Assembly: GCF_002078875.1 (NCBI RefSeq) | Contig: NC_034414.1 | Location: 13,637,484-13,701,483, forward strand | Length of the DNA: 64,000 nucleotides | Source: Numida meleagris | Taxonomy: Eukaryota; Chordata; Aves; Galliformes; Numididae | Direction of reading: 5' to 3' | Shown: one piece after another, positions 15,676 through 29,100 of the stretch | Layout of the letters: the number at the start of each line of letters is the position of its first letter | Position numbering within the stretch: the stretch's first letter is position 1 | Translations under genes and position numbers: made by a program | Notes under the pieces: model-generated | What the model was told of the DNA's origin: nothing | Seen by the model: the letters and a program-made list of their open reading frames with translations, nothing else | Database searches by the model: none

Positions 15676-18344
15676 TCCTGAACACATAACACACTGCACA
15701 TTTAACTCTGTACAGAAGTGTCAATTGCTAGTACTGTTTGGAGTATAATTAAGAACAATTACATTGTACTAGAAAAGCACATAAGGGACTGTTTTCTGTA
15801 CAGTGTGCATTTCCTCATCAGCTGGATGGCTCAAGGAAACCCACTAGACATGAAAGTATAGTACAGCTGCATCTCATAACCGGCTACTTGCATATTTATA
15901 AGCCATAGCACTTGGGATACCATAGCTGATGACATGAATGCATGCATTAATAAGTCCATCAATAGAGCTTTCCTTACTAGAAATCTGCCCCATAATGTTA
16001 CATCAGAGAATTCTGTTACCGTGAACCATACTACTTGTCCCAAATGGTATACTTTAAAGCCAGAGACATAGTGTAAATTTCATGCTTTACAGTACTCAAG
16101 AAGCGGTGTAAGCTCTCTAGTAATACTATCTGTGGTTTCACAGCTTTTGAGTAATAGTAATGAATATTTCATGCTATGAAGATATGAAATGTGTTCATCT
16201 TGGGTGCTAAATCACCCTGATAAAAGCTACCAAAACCCTCTTTTAAACATTTCGTAAATGATCTGCAGGCTGTAGGAATTAAAAAAATTAAAATCTTCAA
16301 TTTTTTTTTTTTTTTTAACATTTAGAAAGATAGCAAAGTAATAGCTGTAAAATACACAATCAGTTCTCAGTGCAATACGGAGTGACTACTCATAGCTATG
16401 AGATGTCATGTTTTACTAATTAAATCTTAAGTAGAATATTAGGCATGGATACACTTTTTTTTTTATACAGACAGAAAAGAGTGAACAACCTTTGAAGGAA
16501 AAAAGTCTATTGCATGTTAGTGTACAAATACCTTTAAGTTTTGCTAACTGGATGCTGCACTGATATTTTCCATGGAAACTCCAGCCTCATTAGTTTTGGC
16601 ACCAATTAAAGACTACTTTTGGAATCCTTAACAACATCCAAGGGGTCTCTTTTAACTTTGCTTCGTGTTCTGTAGCTCTTTCTACTCTTTAAAGCAGGGA
16701 AAGCAGGTTTCCCCCCACCGTTCAACTTGTTTTACTGTTAAAATAAATACAAAGATGAGTCAGAATCAAGGCTCAAAGGAACACTGCTGATTTATTCCTC
16801 TTTGAGAAGTGAGAAGCTCCTCTTTTGCTCAGGTTGTACCTCTTACTGCTGCTCAATACATTGTGCAGCTCTGACTGTGAGCCAACACGATCATAGGACT
16901 CAACGATAAAAGAAGCTATTGAGAGTGCTGGCACGAGGAATAATTCTGATGTTTTGTTTCATCTGGATCGCAGGATTAGACTTCGGCTTGGGGCTTTAAC
17001 ACTAAGCTGCTCATGCTAGACCACATAGAGCTGCTTTCTGACACCTCTTCTAACTGTGTATCATGTTATTCTTGAACATTTCCACCCAAGTCAATGGGAT
17101 GACCCTCAGAGCAAGCTGCATTCTGTAACAAATAAGCACAGCAGAACTTGTCTGTTGAAGAGGGAAGATTACACCTTTATGCTCCTTAGAACAGAGAGAA
17201 GGTACATGGAAGTACTGAGCAACGAGATCAACAATTTATTCTTCCTGAAAGCAAAGCAGTCAGCACGTGTCCAGGCATCAGAGCTTTAGTAATATTACAG
17301 TAGTAGTATTATTACAATATTTTAAATACCAGCTGAACAGTTAAAAAACTGTTGTGACCACCTGATGCATTTCAAGCACGTTCATAGCTGCAAAACCTGA
17401 GTATTAATAAGTAAGGTCATAATAAACTGCCTGGCTAAAAAATGATTAAATACAGAATGAAAGCTCTAAGTACTTGAATGGGGTAAATATATGTGAGGTT
17501 TCTTTTTCTATCATTAACTGAGAGACACAGGCTCGTGCAGCCAGAAATTCATCTCCACTGTCTTAAGTACCTTCAGTTGTAACAAATGACTCTTTCAAGT
17601 GTACCTATCCTTTTAAGTGAAGGGAAAGTCTGTGTGATTGGCTTATTATATTACCCAGCCTAACTTTTAGATAACTAAAGTTAGCTGACAAAACAAAAAA
17701 CAACAAATAATCTAGAGTCAACCAAGAAGCACTGCTCTGAATTATTCAATAAGGTATTCTTGGCCTGAAGCAACAGCATAAATAGCAGAGAGGATGGAAA
17801 TTTACTATCAGCTCTCTCTTGAAAGAGGCTTACTAGCTGTTTCTATTTCTGGCCTGGTCTCTCTGGAGAGGTCTGTGTGATCACCTTGTCTGCCTCCAGC
17901 TTCCCTCTCAAAACCTCTGAATCCACCAGTTGATCTTAACAGACTAGAAGGCCAGGCATGTCAGAGGATATTTAAACTTCCTGAAAGTGTTGTGAAAATA
18001 AGGAGCCAAGCAGTAAAGAAATACCCTCTATACGGCTTGAGAGAAAAAGATTTCGTGCTATTCATGACGTTCTCCCACGAGGATTCTCTGATCTTTACCC
18101 ACATCCAGTCTCAGGAAAACTTACTGCAAGTTTCAGCTGAAGCCTTCACAAAAACAAACAAAAAACTAAAAATCAAAAGTAAACCACAGCCACCCACTCC
18201 AAGACCCCAAAGTCCCATAGCATCATTAATCCCTGTGCTTGTACTATCACTGGTCTCCCCTGAACCGACAAATGCTTTAACTGATGAAAACACTGATTAA
18301 GTAGAACATTCTCAAATGGCTGACACAGTCTCAGAACTCAGCTG
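15676..18344 (-). other. KCNQ1: KCNQ1 intron 2, unannotated stretch
   Basis: AT-rich sequence with a T16 run at 16301-16316 and a 14-bp palindrome, CTCATAGCTATGAG, at 16389-16402. I recognise no gene or mobile element. Confidence 0.6.
16301..16316. repeat. T16 homopolymer
   Basis: An uninterrupted run of 16 T preceded by A-rich sequence. No adjacent poly(A)-signal arrangement suggests a retrocopy tail on either strand. Confidence 0.85.
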
Positions 18345-18477
18345 GCTAAGGACCTGAGCTACTTGATCCCATTTGAAAGATGCTCCAGTTCTTAGCAGGA
18401 ATTTGGATTGAATCATCTCCAGAAGCCTTTTCCAACCTAAGTCCTCCTATAATGGTATCATTTTTTCTGTGATTAGG
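18345..18477 (+). mobile_element. Degraded CR1 3' end
   Basis: The order of blocks follows the CR1 3' terminus: AGGACCTGAGCTACTTG, then TTGGATTGAATCATCTCC, AGAAGCCTTTTCCAACCTAA, and a decayed terminal octamer region (TTCTGTGATT). Substitutions and small insertions throughout show that it is much older than the copies at 9.0 kb and 35.5 kb. Confidence 0.55.
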
Positions 18478-21400
18478 TAGAATTTATCCTCCTGATTTCT
18501 GGAATCTGTATTTTAAAAAATTATAAAACCAAGATTTTTCTTTGTCAGTTTCAAGGAAATTTCAACTGCCACGAAACTCATGACGAAGTTAAGAGTAAAA
18601 CAAGAAAGACTTCCTCCTTGTCCTCTCTACCACCACTACTGCCCACTGACACTGATTTCTTAGCATTGTTACATGGCCACTTCCCAGCTGGGAAGGAATG
18701 GATAGGAAAGAGAAACACTCGTGGGAAAAAAAATCTGACACCTATTCTCAGCCATTTAACTCCACATAGATAGAGAGTTCTTGATTCATCAAAGCATGAG
18801 CTTAGCAGAAAAAGCAAACTAATGACTCTTCATCCAGTACAGAATAAACTGCTATATTCCCACTGTGTATTAATCACCTAGTTATTTCTTGAATCAACTC
18901 TGATTGATTAAACTTCTTTCATTAACTGATTTCAGCTCGTCTGGTTTATTAGCATCTGTATTAACCAGCTGGGGCCCTAGAACATCTGCTGCGCTTGCCT
19001 GACTTGTTCCTGGAAACTCAGCCTCACTGTTCGTTACAAGTATTTCTCAGATTTCTTATAAAACCTTTAGATTCTCCCAATCTTCTCTCAAGATCTATAG
19101 TAGCTAGAAGCTCTTTTTCTCCATATAATAATTTAATGTAGTCACACAGCACAGCTGACTACACTTCTCTCATTCAACTAAGCATGCTGAAAGAGAAATC
19201 AGGGGTAGGGCTTCTCAAAGACTGACAGCTCTGCTCATCTTCCTTAACAGGAGACATGCAGTTCAGGCTTGTGTCTGGTCAGACATTTTCATTTTCTAGT
19301 TCCTGATGGTCACAACAACGCATCGAGTGCAAATATTTACAACCAGGAGTAGGTGTTAGCAGCAGATGGAGGGTGAAAGATCAAGCTTTTATCTGCGCCC
19401 CATATAATTAGTATGTTACTCTAGGGCCCCTTACCAGGCACCTGCCCGTATGCATTATGTGTGCAGATATTGTCCACTGTGTTCATTTTCCAGTATATTA
19501 AAAATACATAATGATGTTCTCATGCGCAAATGGAAAAAAAATTCATCCTTCAATTTCCTCTGAAGTTTTGAATGTTACATGGTCATGTAGGATAACGTGA
19601 GCCAATACATTTTACATTAAACAGAAAAACAACAACATATCCAAGCACCATAACCTCAGTACACTCTCTACACGTTGGATGTGGAATTTGTTCTGCAAAA
19701 ATCAACCGGCAGTTTTCCTGTATTATACTAAAATATACGATCTTTAATTGATTTCAGTGATGTTAAATAGCTCAAGATTTTTACACATTTAAGCCAGTTA
19801 TTTTGAAGGTTTGTTTGTAGCCACATGAGCTCTTTAGAATGATTCTTTTGAAAGAACTGACTCAAGATTTTGGGAGTGTGGGTGGGTGAGTGAACTTTCT
19901 AGAGTACAAGTCATAGTACATTAACAGACGGTATCTCACACCACATTGAGCACAAGATAAAAGGCGTAGAGATTTCACTGTACAATAAAAACATCTCATG
20001 TAAGCAAAAGAAATAACTATTTAGAAAGAGAAACTTGCCTTCAAATTGCCAAAGCCCATCCCACACAGAAGAATCACCATCATATTGGACAGAAACATTA
20101 ACATAGGCAAGAGCAGGGGATGGGGAGCAAGCACAAGCAATAGCCTTCCCTAAAGAAATATTTATCTTAAAGTAATTAGATAATCTTTGACTTTCCAAAC
20201 TGCTGAACCAGTCAGTTCTATCTCATGTTCAGCATCATACTATTAAACTAAGTCAAAAGTTTCTGTGGTTACTATCAGATGAAATGAGCTAATTTCCCCT
20301 GAGAACTGGCTACACTGACCAGATGTCCTTAGCCAGCTACTCCCCAGAAGGAGCAGGAGCAGCACATGTGATGCCTTCTCTGTTACTATGGAGATGAGTT
20401 TTCCCATCCACTATGCAGCCGGGCACATAGTAGCTACCAGCTGTTGTCTCGACTCGTACTCCATCAGGAGAGACCAAGGGAAAAAGGTGGGAGACTTAGG
20501 ATCGAGTTTCTCCCAGCCCTAGACCTCAAACTTTAACCACAGCATCCAACCTTCAGTCTTCTCAGCTCACAGCTATTGTTCAGAGCTACCTTATTGTGCC
20601 TCCTCTTCCGTTTTTACAGGCTCGTAATAGGGCTGTGGCAGCACTCAACCATTCGGTTTAACGTGTTCAATTGTAGGGCTGGCAACTAAGGCTTCCCCAA
20701 CGCATGCTTCTAGCCCAAGTTTCCCATCTCAACGGTTTTATGAGCTTAAATCTAAATCTCCAATAGTAAACCATTTCAGGTTCCCCACATTATTCTCACC
20801 CCATACTTTCAAAGAAAAACTTTGTGGATTAATGACTCCCTATCCTTCCTGCAAGGCTGGTTAATGCCTCAAATTCCTATTGCTTTTTAACTCCTGTGGA
20901 ACTTTAATCCGTCTCTGACCATGCTGATGAGCTGCAGAGAAACAACACCGGTTAGGATTTTCATTCTTGCATTTTCTTTTTGAATGCAGCCAAGTTCAAA
21001 TGTCTAATTATAACTTTGCAGAGTTAATGATCAATTTAACAAAGGCTTTAGAGTATCTTTGAAGTCATAAAAACAAGCCAAAGGGGGGTTAAAACGTTAA
21101 CTGCATGGGGAGCCTACATACAGAGCTTTCTTAGGATTATCTCTCTCACTTAACAACAGTGAGTCATTCCAGAATACTTTCAGCAACCCCATGGCTTGAT
21201 CTGGTTGCCATATAGCACTAAACTCTACCTAGTGTTTATTTTATAGCTCTGAGCAGCACCAACCATTACCCTATTAATTCAAGCATGTTTAATTCAATGT
21301 CTTTCAACTACTCAGTCATGCCTATTCGTAACTTTTAAGCAACTACAGAAAGGTACAAATTGTGAACACATTTTACCTAACAGGCGCTAGTCACTCAGGT

Positions 21401-22439
21401 TAGACATACAACATAAGTAGGGTATATACTGAGACAGCTAGGATTAATGTTCACTTCAACGTATGGTGTGCACCCTCTGTTTCTTTGGCTTAGGACACAT
21501 ATTCTTTCCACTTACCACACTGGCTGAATTTGCCTTCAGATATACATAGCCCCTGTTGATGTCAATGAGCTTTAAATACACATCACAGGACACACTCTGA
21601 CCTGTTTACTTTTCAACCATTCATATGTAGCCACTCATATTTTGTATATATTACACTCCATTGTAACGCTGAATCAGCATGTCCAAACATAACAATAAGG
21701 TCACTCTCAGCCTGGAGCACTTGCCCAGGGAAAGAAGTCAGGCTCCTCCCTGCTTGTCTTTTGCAGGAATCCTGATGCTCAGCATCATCGGATATTTTGC
21801 AGAGGCAATAAATTGAGAGTAGTTTGCACCACGCTAAACAATACTTTCACTGAATACCTGGAAACAAAGCTACAGCAACCAGAACAGGGAGTTAGCTTCT
21901 CACATTTGGAGGAGTTCACACAAACTCTGAAAAACATGATTCTTTCTTGATCTGATAAAGGTACCTGTGTCCATAGAAGTAAAAGGATAATTTTTGTTCT
22001 ATTTATAAAGCCATTTGGCAAGACAAATCCCACGATAAAATTTTGTTTAAATCAGAAAACAAAAACAACCGTGCTCATTAGCTCTTCTGAGGTGGTACAG
22101 GACCTTGAACACTGAGGGTGAACCGCAAGGCACAACTATTGGTTGATATAGCTACATAATGGCTACCAGTGTACATTACATCTTGGGACAAAGTTTTTGT
22201 AAATATTTTTGTAAGCATTTCAGTAGTTCAGTAGCCTTCATAATAGCTTTGAAAATGACGTAAGCACTCACAACAAAGTTTGTACAACTGCAAAGAAAGA
22301 TTAAGTATTAACTATGGCAGAGAAATGGTGCTGGTAGGACACTCATCAATCAACACCTCTTAATCTCTACCAGGAAGACTTATCCATTCGAGGCTTCAGA
22401 AACTTCTATTTTATTTCAGAAATGCAAGTAGACCCGTAT
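18478..22439 (-). other. KCNQ1: KCNQ1 intron 2, unannotated stretch
   Basis: I can name no repeat, RNA or coding remnant. Sequence character is uniform AT-rich intron. Confidence 0.6.
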
Positions 22440-22503
22440 TCATTCTATATCACTTTATGCTGTTAGCTGAGAAGCCCACTGCTCTACCCACAGACCTATG
22501 CAG
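22440..22503 (-). repeat. MIR-like SINE head (5' fragment)
   Basis: On the minus strand this begins GCATAGGTCTGTGGGTAGAG and continues CAGTGGGCTTCTCAGC. This parallels the tRNA-derived head of MIR (GTGGTTAGAGCA then CTGGACT). The similarity fades before a B box is reached, so only the first 40 or so bases support the call. Confidence 0.4.
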
Positions 22504-23135
22504 GACAGAAGCACCTCTTGAAATCTACTAAGACCTCAATTTTGATGTCTTGGCCTTATGCTAGATGGCGCACATTCACACTTGAGCCTCAAGCAAAAGC
22601 AGCACTCGGGTTCCTGAAAGCTATGAAAAACAAACCAAAAAAACCCCCACAAACAGACAAACAAGAGCCTTGCAGTATCTCAGTGAACTGATTTTCTGCC
22701 AGATACAACAGCAGGAGTAGAAGAAGCAAGTGCGTGTCAGCTCTTTAGTAGGTGATAAAGTTCTCGTTCTAGTGTGGTAGATTAGCCTGGGACCAGCCAA
22801 AGTTTAAAACAATGATATAGACCATGAACAACAACAGCGGCATAAAACTACAGACCATTTCTGTTATGGGAACAGTGCACCCCAGGGGGGCAGGCAGATG
22901 CATTTTTGCATCTGTTGATACCAAATTCATCAGAAATTATTGAAATTGAATAAATCATGGCTCAAAGGGTTTTTGTTTTTTTTTATTCCCACCAATACTT
23001 CACCCTCAAATTCTATTTGTCAGCACTGGTTATTTAAAAGCAAGTATTGGAACTCTGTCTAGTAATACAGAATTCCCAAAGCACTCATTGCATGACTGTC
23101 ATTTCTAATAAATTCAACTAATAGCACTGCACCAG
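22504..23135 (-). other. KCNQ1: KCNQ1 intron 2, unannotated stretch
   Basis: Contains A/C-rich low-complexity sequence (22620-22670) and otherwise nothing I recognise. Confidence 0.6.
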
Positions 23136-23161
23136 AGGTATTACTTTTGGAGCAGCCCTCG
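23136..23161 (-). mobile_element. Lone mariner-type terminal inverted repeat
   Basis: Read on the minus strand, the segment starts CGAGGGCTGCTCCAAAAGTA next to a TA dinucleotide (23162-23163), the target of mariner insertion. Seventeen bases, GAGGGCTGCTCCAAAAG, are identical to the terminal repeat of the mariner remnant at 59020. I found no matching second end or transposase sequence nearby, so this is a truncated copy or the end of a very short non-autonomous element. Confidence 0.75.
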
Positions 23162-26100
23162 TATATTCAGAAAGCTGTTACTGATAGCTTGTCACTTTTT
23201 GTGCCACTCTACCAAGTGATTTGTATCTAGCAAGTCATCGCTTAAAATTTTTGGCATAAGAAAGCTACTTAATGTGTTTGTATGATAGCAAAGGACTCCC
23301 CCTGTTTAAAATCATCAGTTACAGCTCTGTCAAAATGAGACTTCTAAATCAATGCAAAAGGAGTGGTAAGCAAAATGACAGTGTCTCGCAAATATTAAGA
23401 AAGAGAACAACTCACAGTACAAGGCTTCTAGCTGCACACATCCATTAATGCTTTCCTGCAGTACGTTGCAATGCACAGCTGCTCAAGTCAGTATAAACAC
23501 ACTACTGAAAGTTGAAATCTCTACAAAAGCCAGCTTCGGTATACAGAGAGGTTAGATAACAACATCATTTCTCTTAAGTTTACTTCTTAAATTAATGGCT
23601 TGACTATGTAACTGATGTATTTATTGCAAAACATGTGTTTTTACTTGCACTTACTAGAGGACAGGCACATTGCACCACTTTAATCTTTGATTAATCCTAC
23701 CAATTTCTAAAACACATAGATATGCAACTTATAAAATCCACCTGTTTTCATTCATCACATGCCACGCACTACAGCAAGCTAGAAATAAAATGTGCTATTT
23801 AAAATGTTCCATAACAGCACATTTGTCAACGATACTAGATCAAAGCATTTACTTTGACTGTGCCTTATTTGTTTAACTACTACTACTGCTGCTTATTTTA
23901 GCCTATACTGAGGAGTTCTGAAGATCACAGTCTGGGCAGATGCCAGAAGAATGTAGCTTTTAAACATAACCTTATATTCAAAGAGTAAAATCAAGCTCTA
24001 ACAACATAAGTAAGCAAAATCGTCATATACAGAAATTTTCCCTACGTGTTTTTTCTTTTTTGAAAGATTCAGTGGATATAACAGGATTTAAGTAGCTTTC
24101 CTTAGAGATATTTCAGAATACAGTAAAGAAATTCATGCATAGTTGATGCTATTGTAAGAGATATTTGAACAAATTTAAGAGTTTTATTATTTTGATAGCC
24201 AGAAAATTACGTATTTCACATTACAGTAGACTTTACTGATTTTATTGTGGCTTTGTTTTCTTAAGGTCAAATCTGTTGGGAGATGTATATATTTTTTAAC
24301 ATCTGGTGTGTTTATCTATTTATGGTGTTTTCTGACCTTATTGCATACTCAATAATAAATTGTCATCATTTCTCATTTCATAATGGTCATTGACTTTGAC
24401 ACGCTGAATAATAACTTATTACACTCAATGGACTCAATTATTCTTAATTATTGTTTCTAAGCTATGGGGTACACCAACACAGAACAGGAATTACAGACGA
24501 TTTAACAAAGCATTTTCATAGATGCACAGCCTGTTCTCTGTTCACCGATTTAAACCAAAGGAGAAAAATTAACATTACCTGCATATCACACAGAAACAGA
24601 AAAAAATCTTTTCTATATTTATTGTGTAGAAGGATGTCAATGTATTTCTTTACTCCGAACTGTCAGTAATGCTGCTCTAAGCCATACAGCAGTGATACAT
24701 CTCCAAAGCCCAAAACGTCACAGAAGGCTGCAATCTGATTTTAATTGCACTGAAAAATCAGAACAGGTAAATAGCAAACCTGAAATTTTGAATCCCCTGC
24801 ATCTGAAGTTCAGCATTTTAAACTACAAGCGAGTCTTTGTACATAAGAAAGCTTCACAACAGTGCTGCAGCCATTGACGTTTTGGACTTGCAAATACATT
24901 TTCAGTTACACCACTGTTAATGGTGCAGCTGGGAGGGACAGAAGATCAAAAACAAAATGCAGCTGAAAATGGCACTTTTCATCTGAGTTCAAGGTCTGTC
25001 GTGTTTTACAGAGTTTCTATTGAAAATAATAAATTTGTCTCTGAGAGTTGACTAAACTACACCAGGTGAACACAGATTTCACAGTGCAGGAACACTGAAA
25101 GTTCCAGGCCTTAGAAAGGTGCTCCAAATTTCACTTGGTGACAAACCTACAGGAGATTTTCAGGGGCAGCTCTCAACCTACAGTAGTCGTTACCTGTTCA
25201 GACTCCTCTAAACAGCCTTGACACCAAGACTTCTACTAACACCAGCTCCAGCAGCAGAACTGCAGGAGAGGAAACAAAAGCAAATATGACCCATCATTCT
25301 CAAAAGCAGCCACTGAAATAAAGTTTTCAATGCAGTTGTTCAAATGACTGCACTCAGAGCATACCTCTCCTTTGCACTCATACTAACGTAACGTTTAGTA
25401 CAGTCCTGCTTCACACAGAAGAGGGCTCTCCTGGCATTCCAAGAGTCAAAAGGAAACTCACAAATATTTTTGTTTCTTCTAGACAAAAACAAATCTCAAA
25501 CCAGACTACTAAGAGCAAAGAACTTTGCAAACATAATAAATGCCTTCAGCTACTTAGAATACACTGTTTGTTTTTACTTCAAAGTTTTTTTTAGACTAAA
25601 TTACCTTAAAGCAAAAAGTGCAAGCAAAATAGTTTGGCCTTTTCTTCCCTTTTCTTTCCCAACTTCTTAAAATATGCCGGTTGGTCTAGACCCACACATC
25701 ACAGGCTAACACAAATAAGTGCATCTTTCATAAAATTTATTCCACAACGAGGAGCTAGACCACTTGATAGATACAGCGGCTATACTTTAAACATTTTGGC
25801 ATCCTTTCTCACCACCGTTTCCGTTTCTCTGTACCTTCCTTTTGATCTGGCTGCACCCCAGAGTCAGTCATCTTCCCTTGGGGGTGAATGTACCGGCACA
25901 GCTCAGCATAGCCAGATGTTTTGAGGGAAGCTTCATTCCCTCCCTGCTACTTGCTCAGGAGACTAAAGAGGTACCGCTCCAGGCTGGCTCTGCTGAGTTT
26001 TCTGTCTTGTGAATTAACACCAAAGAAGCTTATTCAAAGAGGAAAAGAGAGGGAAAGCATATGAGAAAAAACACCCTACTGATTAGACAGTTTAGATCTC

Positions 26101-29100
26101 TGTCATCCCTGTTAGCAAGTACTTCGCTACCTGCTAGAACAGAGATTAGCACTGGGGAAGAGCCCCACAGTCCAGTCCATCTACTGCTTTTATTCTTCAA
26201 TACTTAGGTCTCTGCATTACATTTGGGCTCAAAGCACCAAGGTGCTCTCGTTCGCAACCAACTCCCAAGGAGCACACACAGCTTACGGCATAGCAGCAGT
26301 TCTGACAGAAGCACATTCTAGGAAGCCTGCAGGACACCCAGGGCAGAGACATGTCATTTTATTCTTTCTTGCTCAAGGATAGGCTTGCCTGCTTTCTTCC
26401 AAGGTCTTCCCAGTTAGGAAAGCATGGAACAACTAGAGGCACATTCCCAGAAAAGCCTGGCTGCCATAAAGGCAGGCTGCGCGTTTTAAATGTGTTCAGT
26501 ACATTAACTATTACAGATTTTTGTTGGCGGTGGTGATTTTCTTTTGTTTGTTTGCTTTATTAAGAACCAACTTTGTCAGACAGCTTGAGAACCCAGGTGT
26601 ATACCCTTAGGTTTGCTCTTAATCTTTCCTGCAGTTACCTCACAGTTCCACAAAAGCATTAGCCTTCATTTTGTAAAACACCGAAGGAGACTGAAGCACG
26701 CTGTTTTCAAATTGCCCCCACAAAATAAGAAGCTGTATGCTGATCTCTGAGACATGCTCATAATCCCACAACCTTCTGCTTTATTGTGCATTTTCTGGCT
26801 TTTGAAGAGGGAACAATGAATCCAACAGTCTAGTGAGGTTTAACAAGTGAAACAATTAAAAAAAATTCTCTTGGGAAAAGGCTTATCTGGTGACATCGGC
26901 AGCACTGGTGACCGACCCCTAGGGAAGTGGGACAGCCATACACAGATGGGAAATAGCTGGGAAGAAACTACACGGAGGCACTGAAACATTAGACCCTACC
27001 TAGTGGCTGAAAACTCAAGTGCGAGGTCCAGATGCTGAAGTCTGAATGTGTTAGCATCATTGTTAGGGAATTGATACTAAGTGACAGACAGATTGTATTA
27101 CATAAAGTTCAATTTCTGGCTGCCCACAATGGCTCCTAATTCAAACAAAGGCCTGACAAGCTACCGACAATAAATAAATCAAAGCAAAACACACACTGCT
27201 TTGAAACTTTAGCCTTGCACCCAGTGACATTACAGTATGCCCATTTGTTAAAAGGATTGCTTGATTTTTACTTAATACTTCACCAAAGCGAAGAAAATTA
27301 TTGATTTCCTGTGTTATGAACTGAGATGATGAAAAAACTTAGATTACAAACAAAAAGCCTTCTTTGTTCTGTATATCACTTCTGCTATGCTGGTCACTCA
27401 GATGCCATTGTTTTTCCCTCTATAGTTCCACGTCACATGGACATTATCTTACTAGGAAATAAAACAAAATGAGAAGACAAAAAAAATAGTTTCCAAGATT
27501 TTACTGTTTGTTTTCAGCCTTACATCCAAGACTAAGAATAAAGAAGAAAAACAAAAGCATTTTTAAAGAATGCCCCCACACTAGTTCAGTTTTCTTTTTT
27601 GTTTTTAAAAGTTCACAATTCTTTTGGTTCGGAAGCCTCTTGGGATAGAGGATGGAATTAGTATTTTATATAAAAGTGATTAAAGGACATTTTAATTCAA
27701 AAAATCTGACATGCTTCATTAGCTGCCTTCTCCATGCTGTCTTCGTTCCAACTTTTAATCAACAATATCTATATGCAGCGCTGGTCCCAGCCAGTGTTGC
27801 TGTTCTGGCCTTGAGCCACAGAATGCTGTAGGTTTTGGGCAACACAGATCAAGGAAGCCTGAGGAGAAGAAAAGGATACTCCCTGCCACCGTACAAAAAG
27901 CACACAGGAGTGATCTCTGTCCTGTCACAGACAGCAGGCAAGTGACACAATACAAGCAAACTAATACTGCGTGGGAAAACCTAAACGCACATCAAGAAAG
28001 GCAACGCAAGTCGCATACAATTTTTAACGGGCAGAAGTCCTCCAGATTTGAACTGACTTTGGTTTTTTCTATGTTTGAACCCCAGTGACCTTGTGAACTG
28101 CTTCAATTGGCAATGGCTTAAGTTCCAGGTAAGAGAAGGAATGACAGAAGATGTAGTTCCACCATGAGCAACATCTGAGTTCACTAAGGAATTTCAGAAC
28201 TCAAGAAGTTACTTTTCCATGAGTGACAGAACAACGGAAACATCAAGATCACACACTTCTTCCCTAATCCAAGCCACTTTGGATTTCTCCTACCACATTT
28301 TGCACCTTTGCCCAAAGCTTTTACTGACAGTCTCTGTAACCCTGCTCCACCCCTCTAAAGCAATTAGTTTTTGTAAGCAAAAAGCTCCATCTCAATATCT
28401 CTGTTAAATATTAAGAAAAAAACTCCTTAAAAAAAAAACTATCCATTAGGAACTTTGTCAAAAAATAGAACAAAAATAACTGTTAAAATGAACAGACAAC
28501 TCTGACTGAGGTAATGCTCATCAGAAAGAAATGCTTCTTCTGCTCTCTATACAGCAATTAGTCAACCAGCGTTAAGATGATTCACAATGCTCTCCTGCAT
28601 TTATATGCCACTCTATGGCAAAGGAGGCACAGCAGCACTATCTCCCACTTCTCATTTGCTGCTTTCCACATCACCCTATACCAGATGCAAATAGCCTTAA
28701 TTTATACATTTGCAGGAAATCTGCAGAACTGTTGTGCTGAGGATTGCTTATATTAAAAAGACATTAAAATCTAGGTTCCTCTTATCTGATTTAGCAGAGA
28801 TTTTAAATCCCAGGAGATATTTGCTTGAGTTAGAATGTATTCCCTCTCCCTGCCAAAATGCATCAGTAACACTGCAGTGAAAAGGGACCCAAAAGAAAAG
28901 GTATGCCTTTACAAATACTAGTCTCACCTTTCCAAATGCGAGCTAATTGCAGATACAAAATCAGAATAAATTAGCAAGTTAGATACAGATCACAGAGTTA
29001 TTATGTATCTCTGAAGACAGGATTCGATTTTAGAAAGAGATCTCTCTCCCCACTTAAGCTATGAAACAAATAAAATTGTCGAAACAGTCCCTTGTGTCCA

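Noticed and set aside
26660..26710. Possible reverse-oriented MIR (CATTTTGTAAAACACCGAAG and GAGACTGAAGCACG)
   Set aside because: Only one short block resembles the consensus and neither flank continues the alignment.
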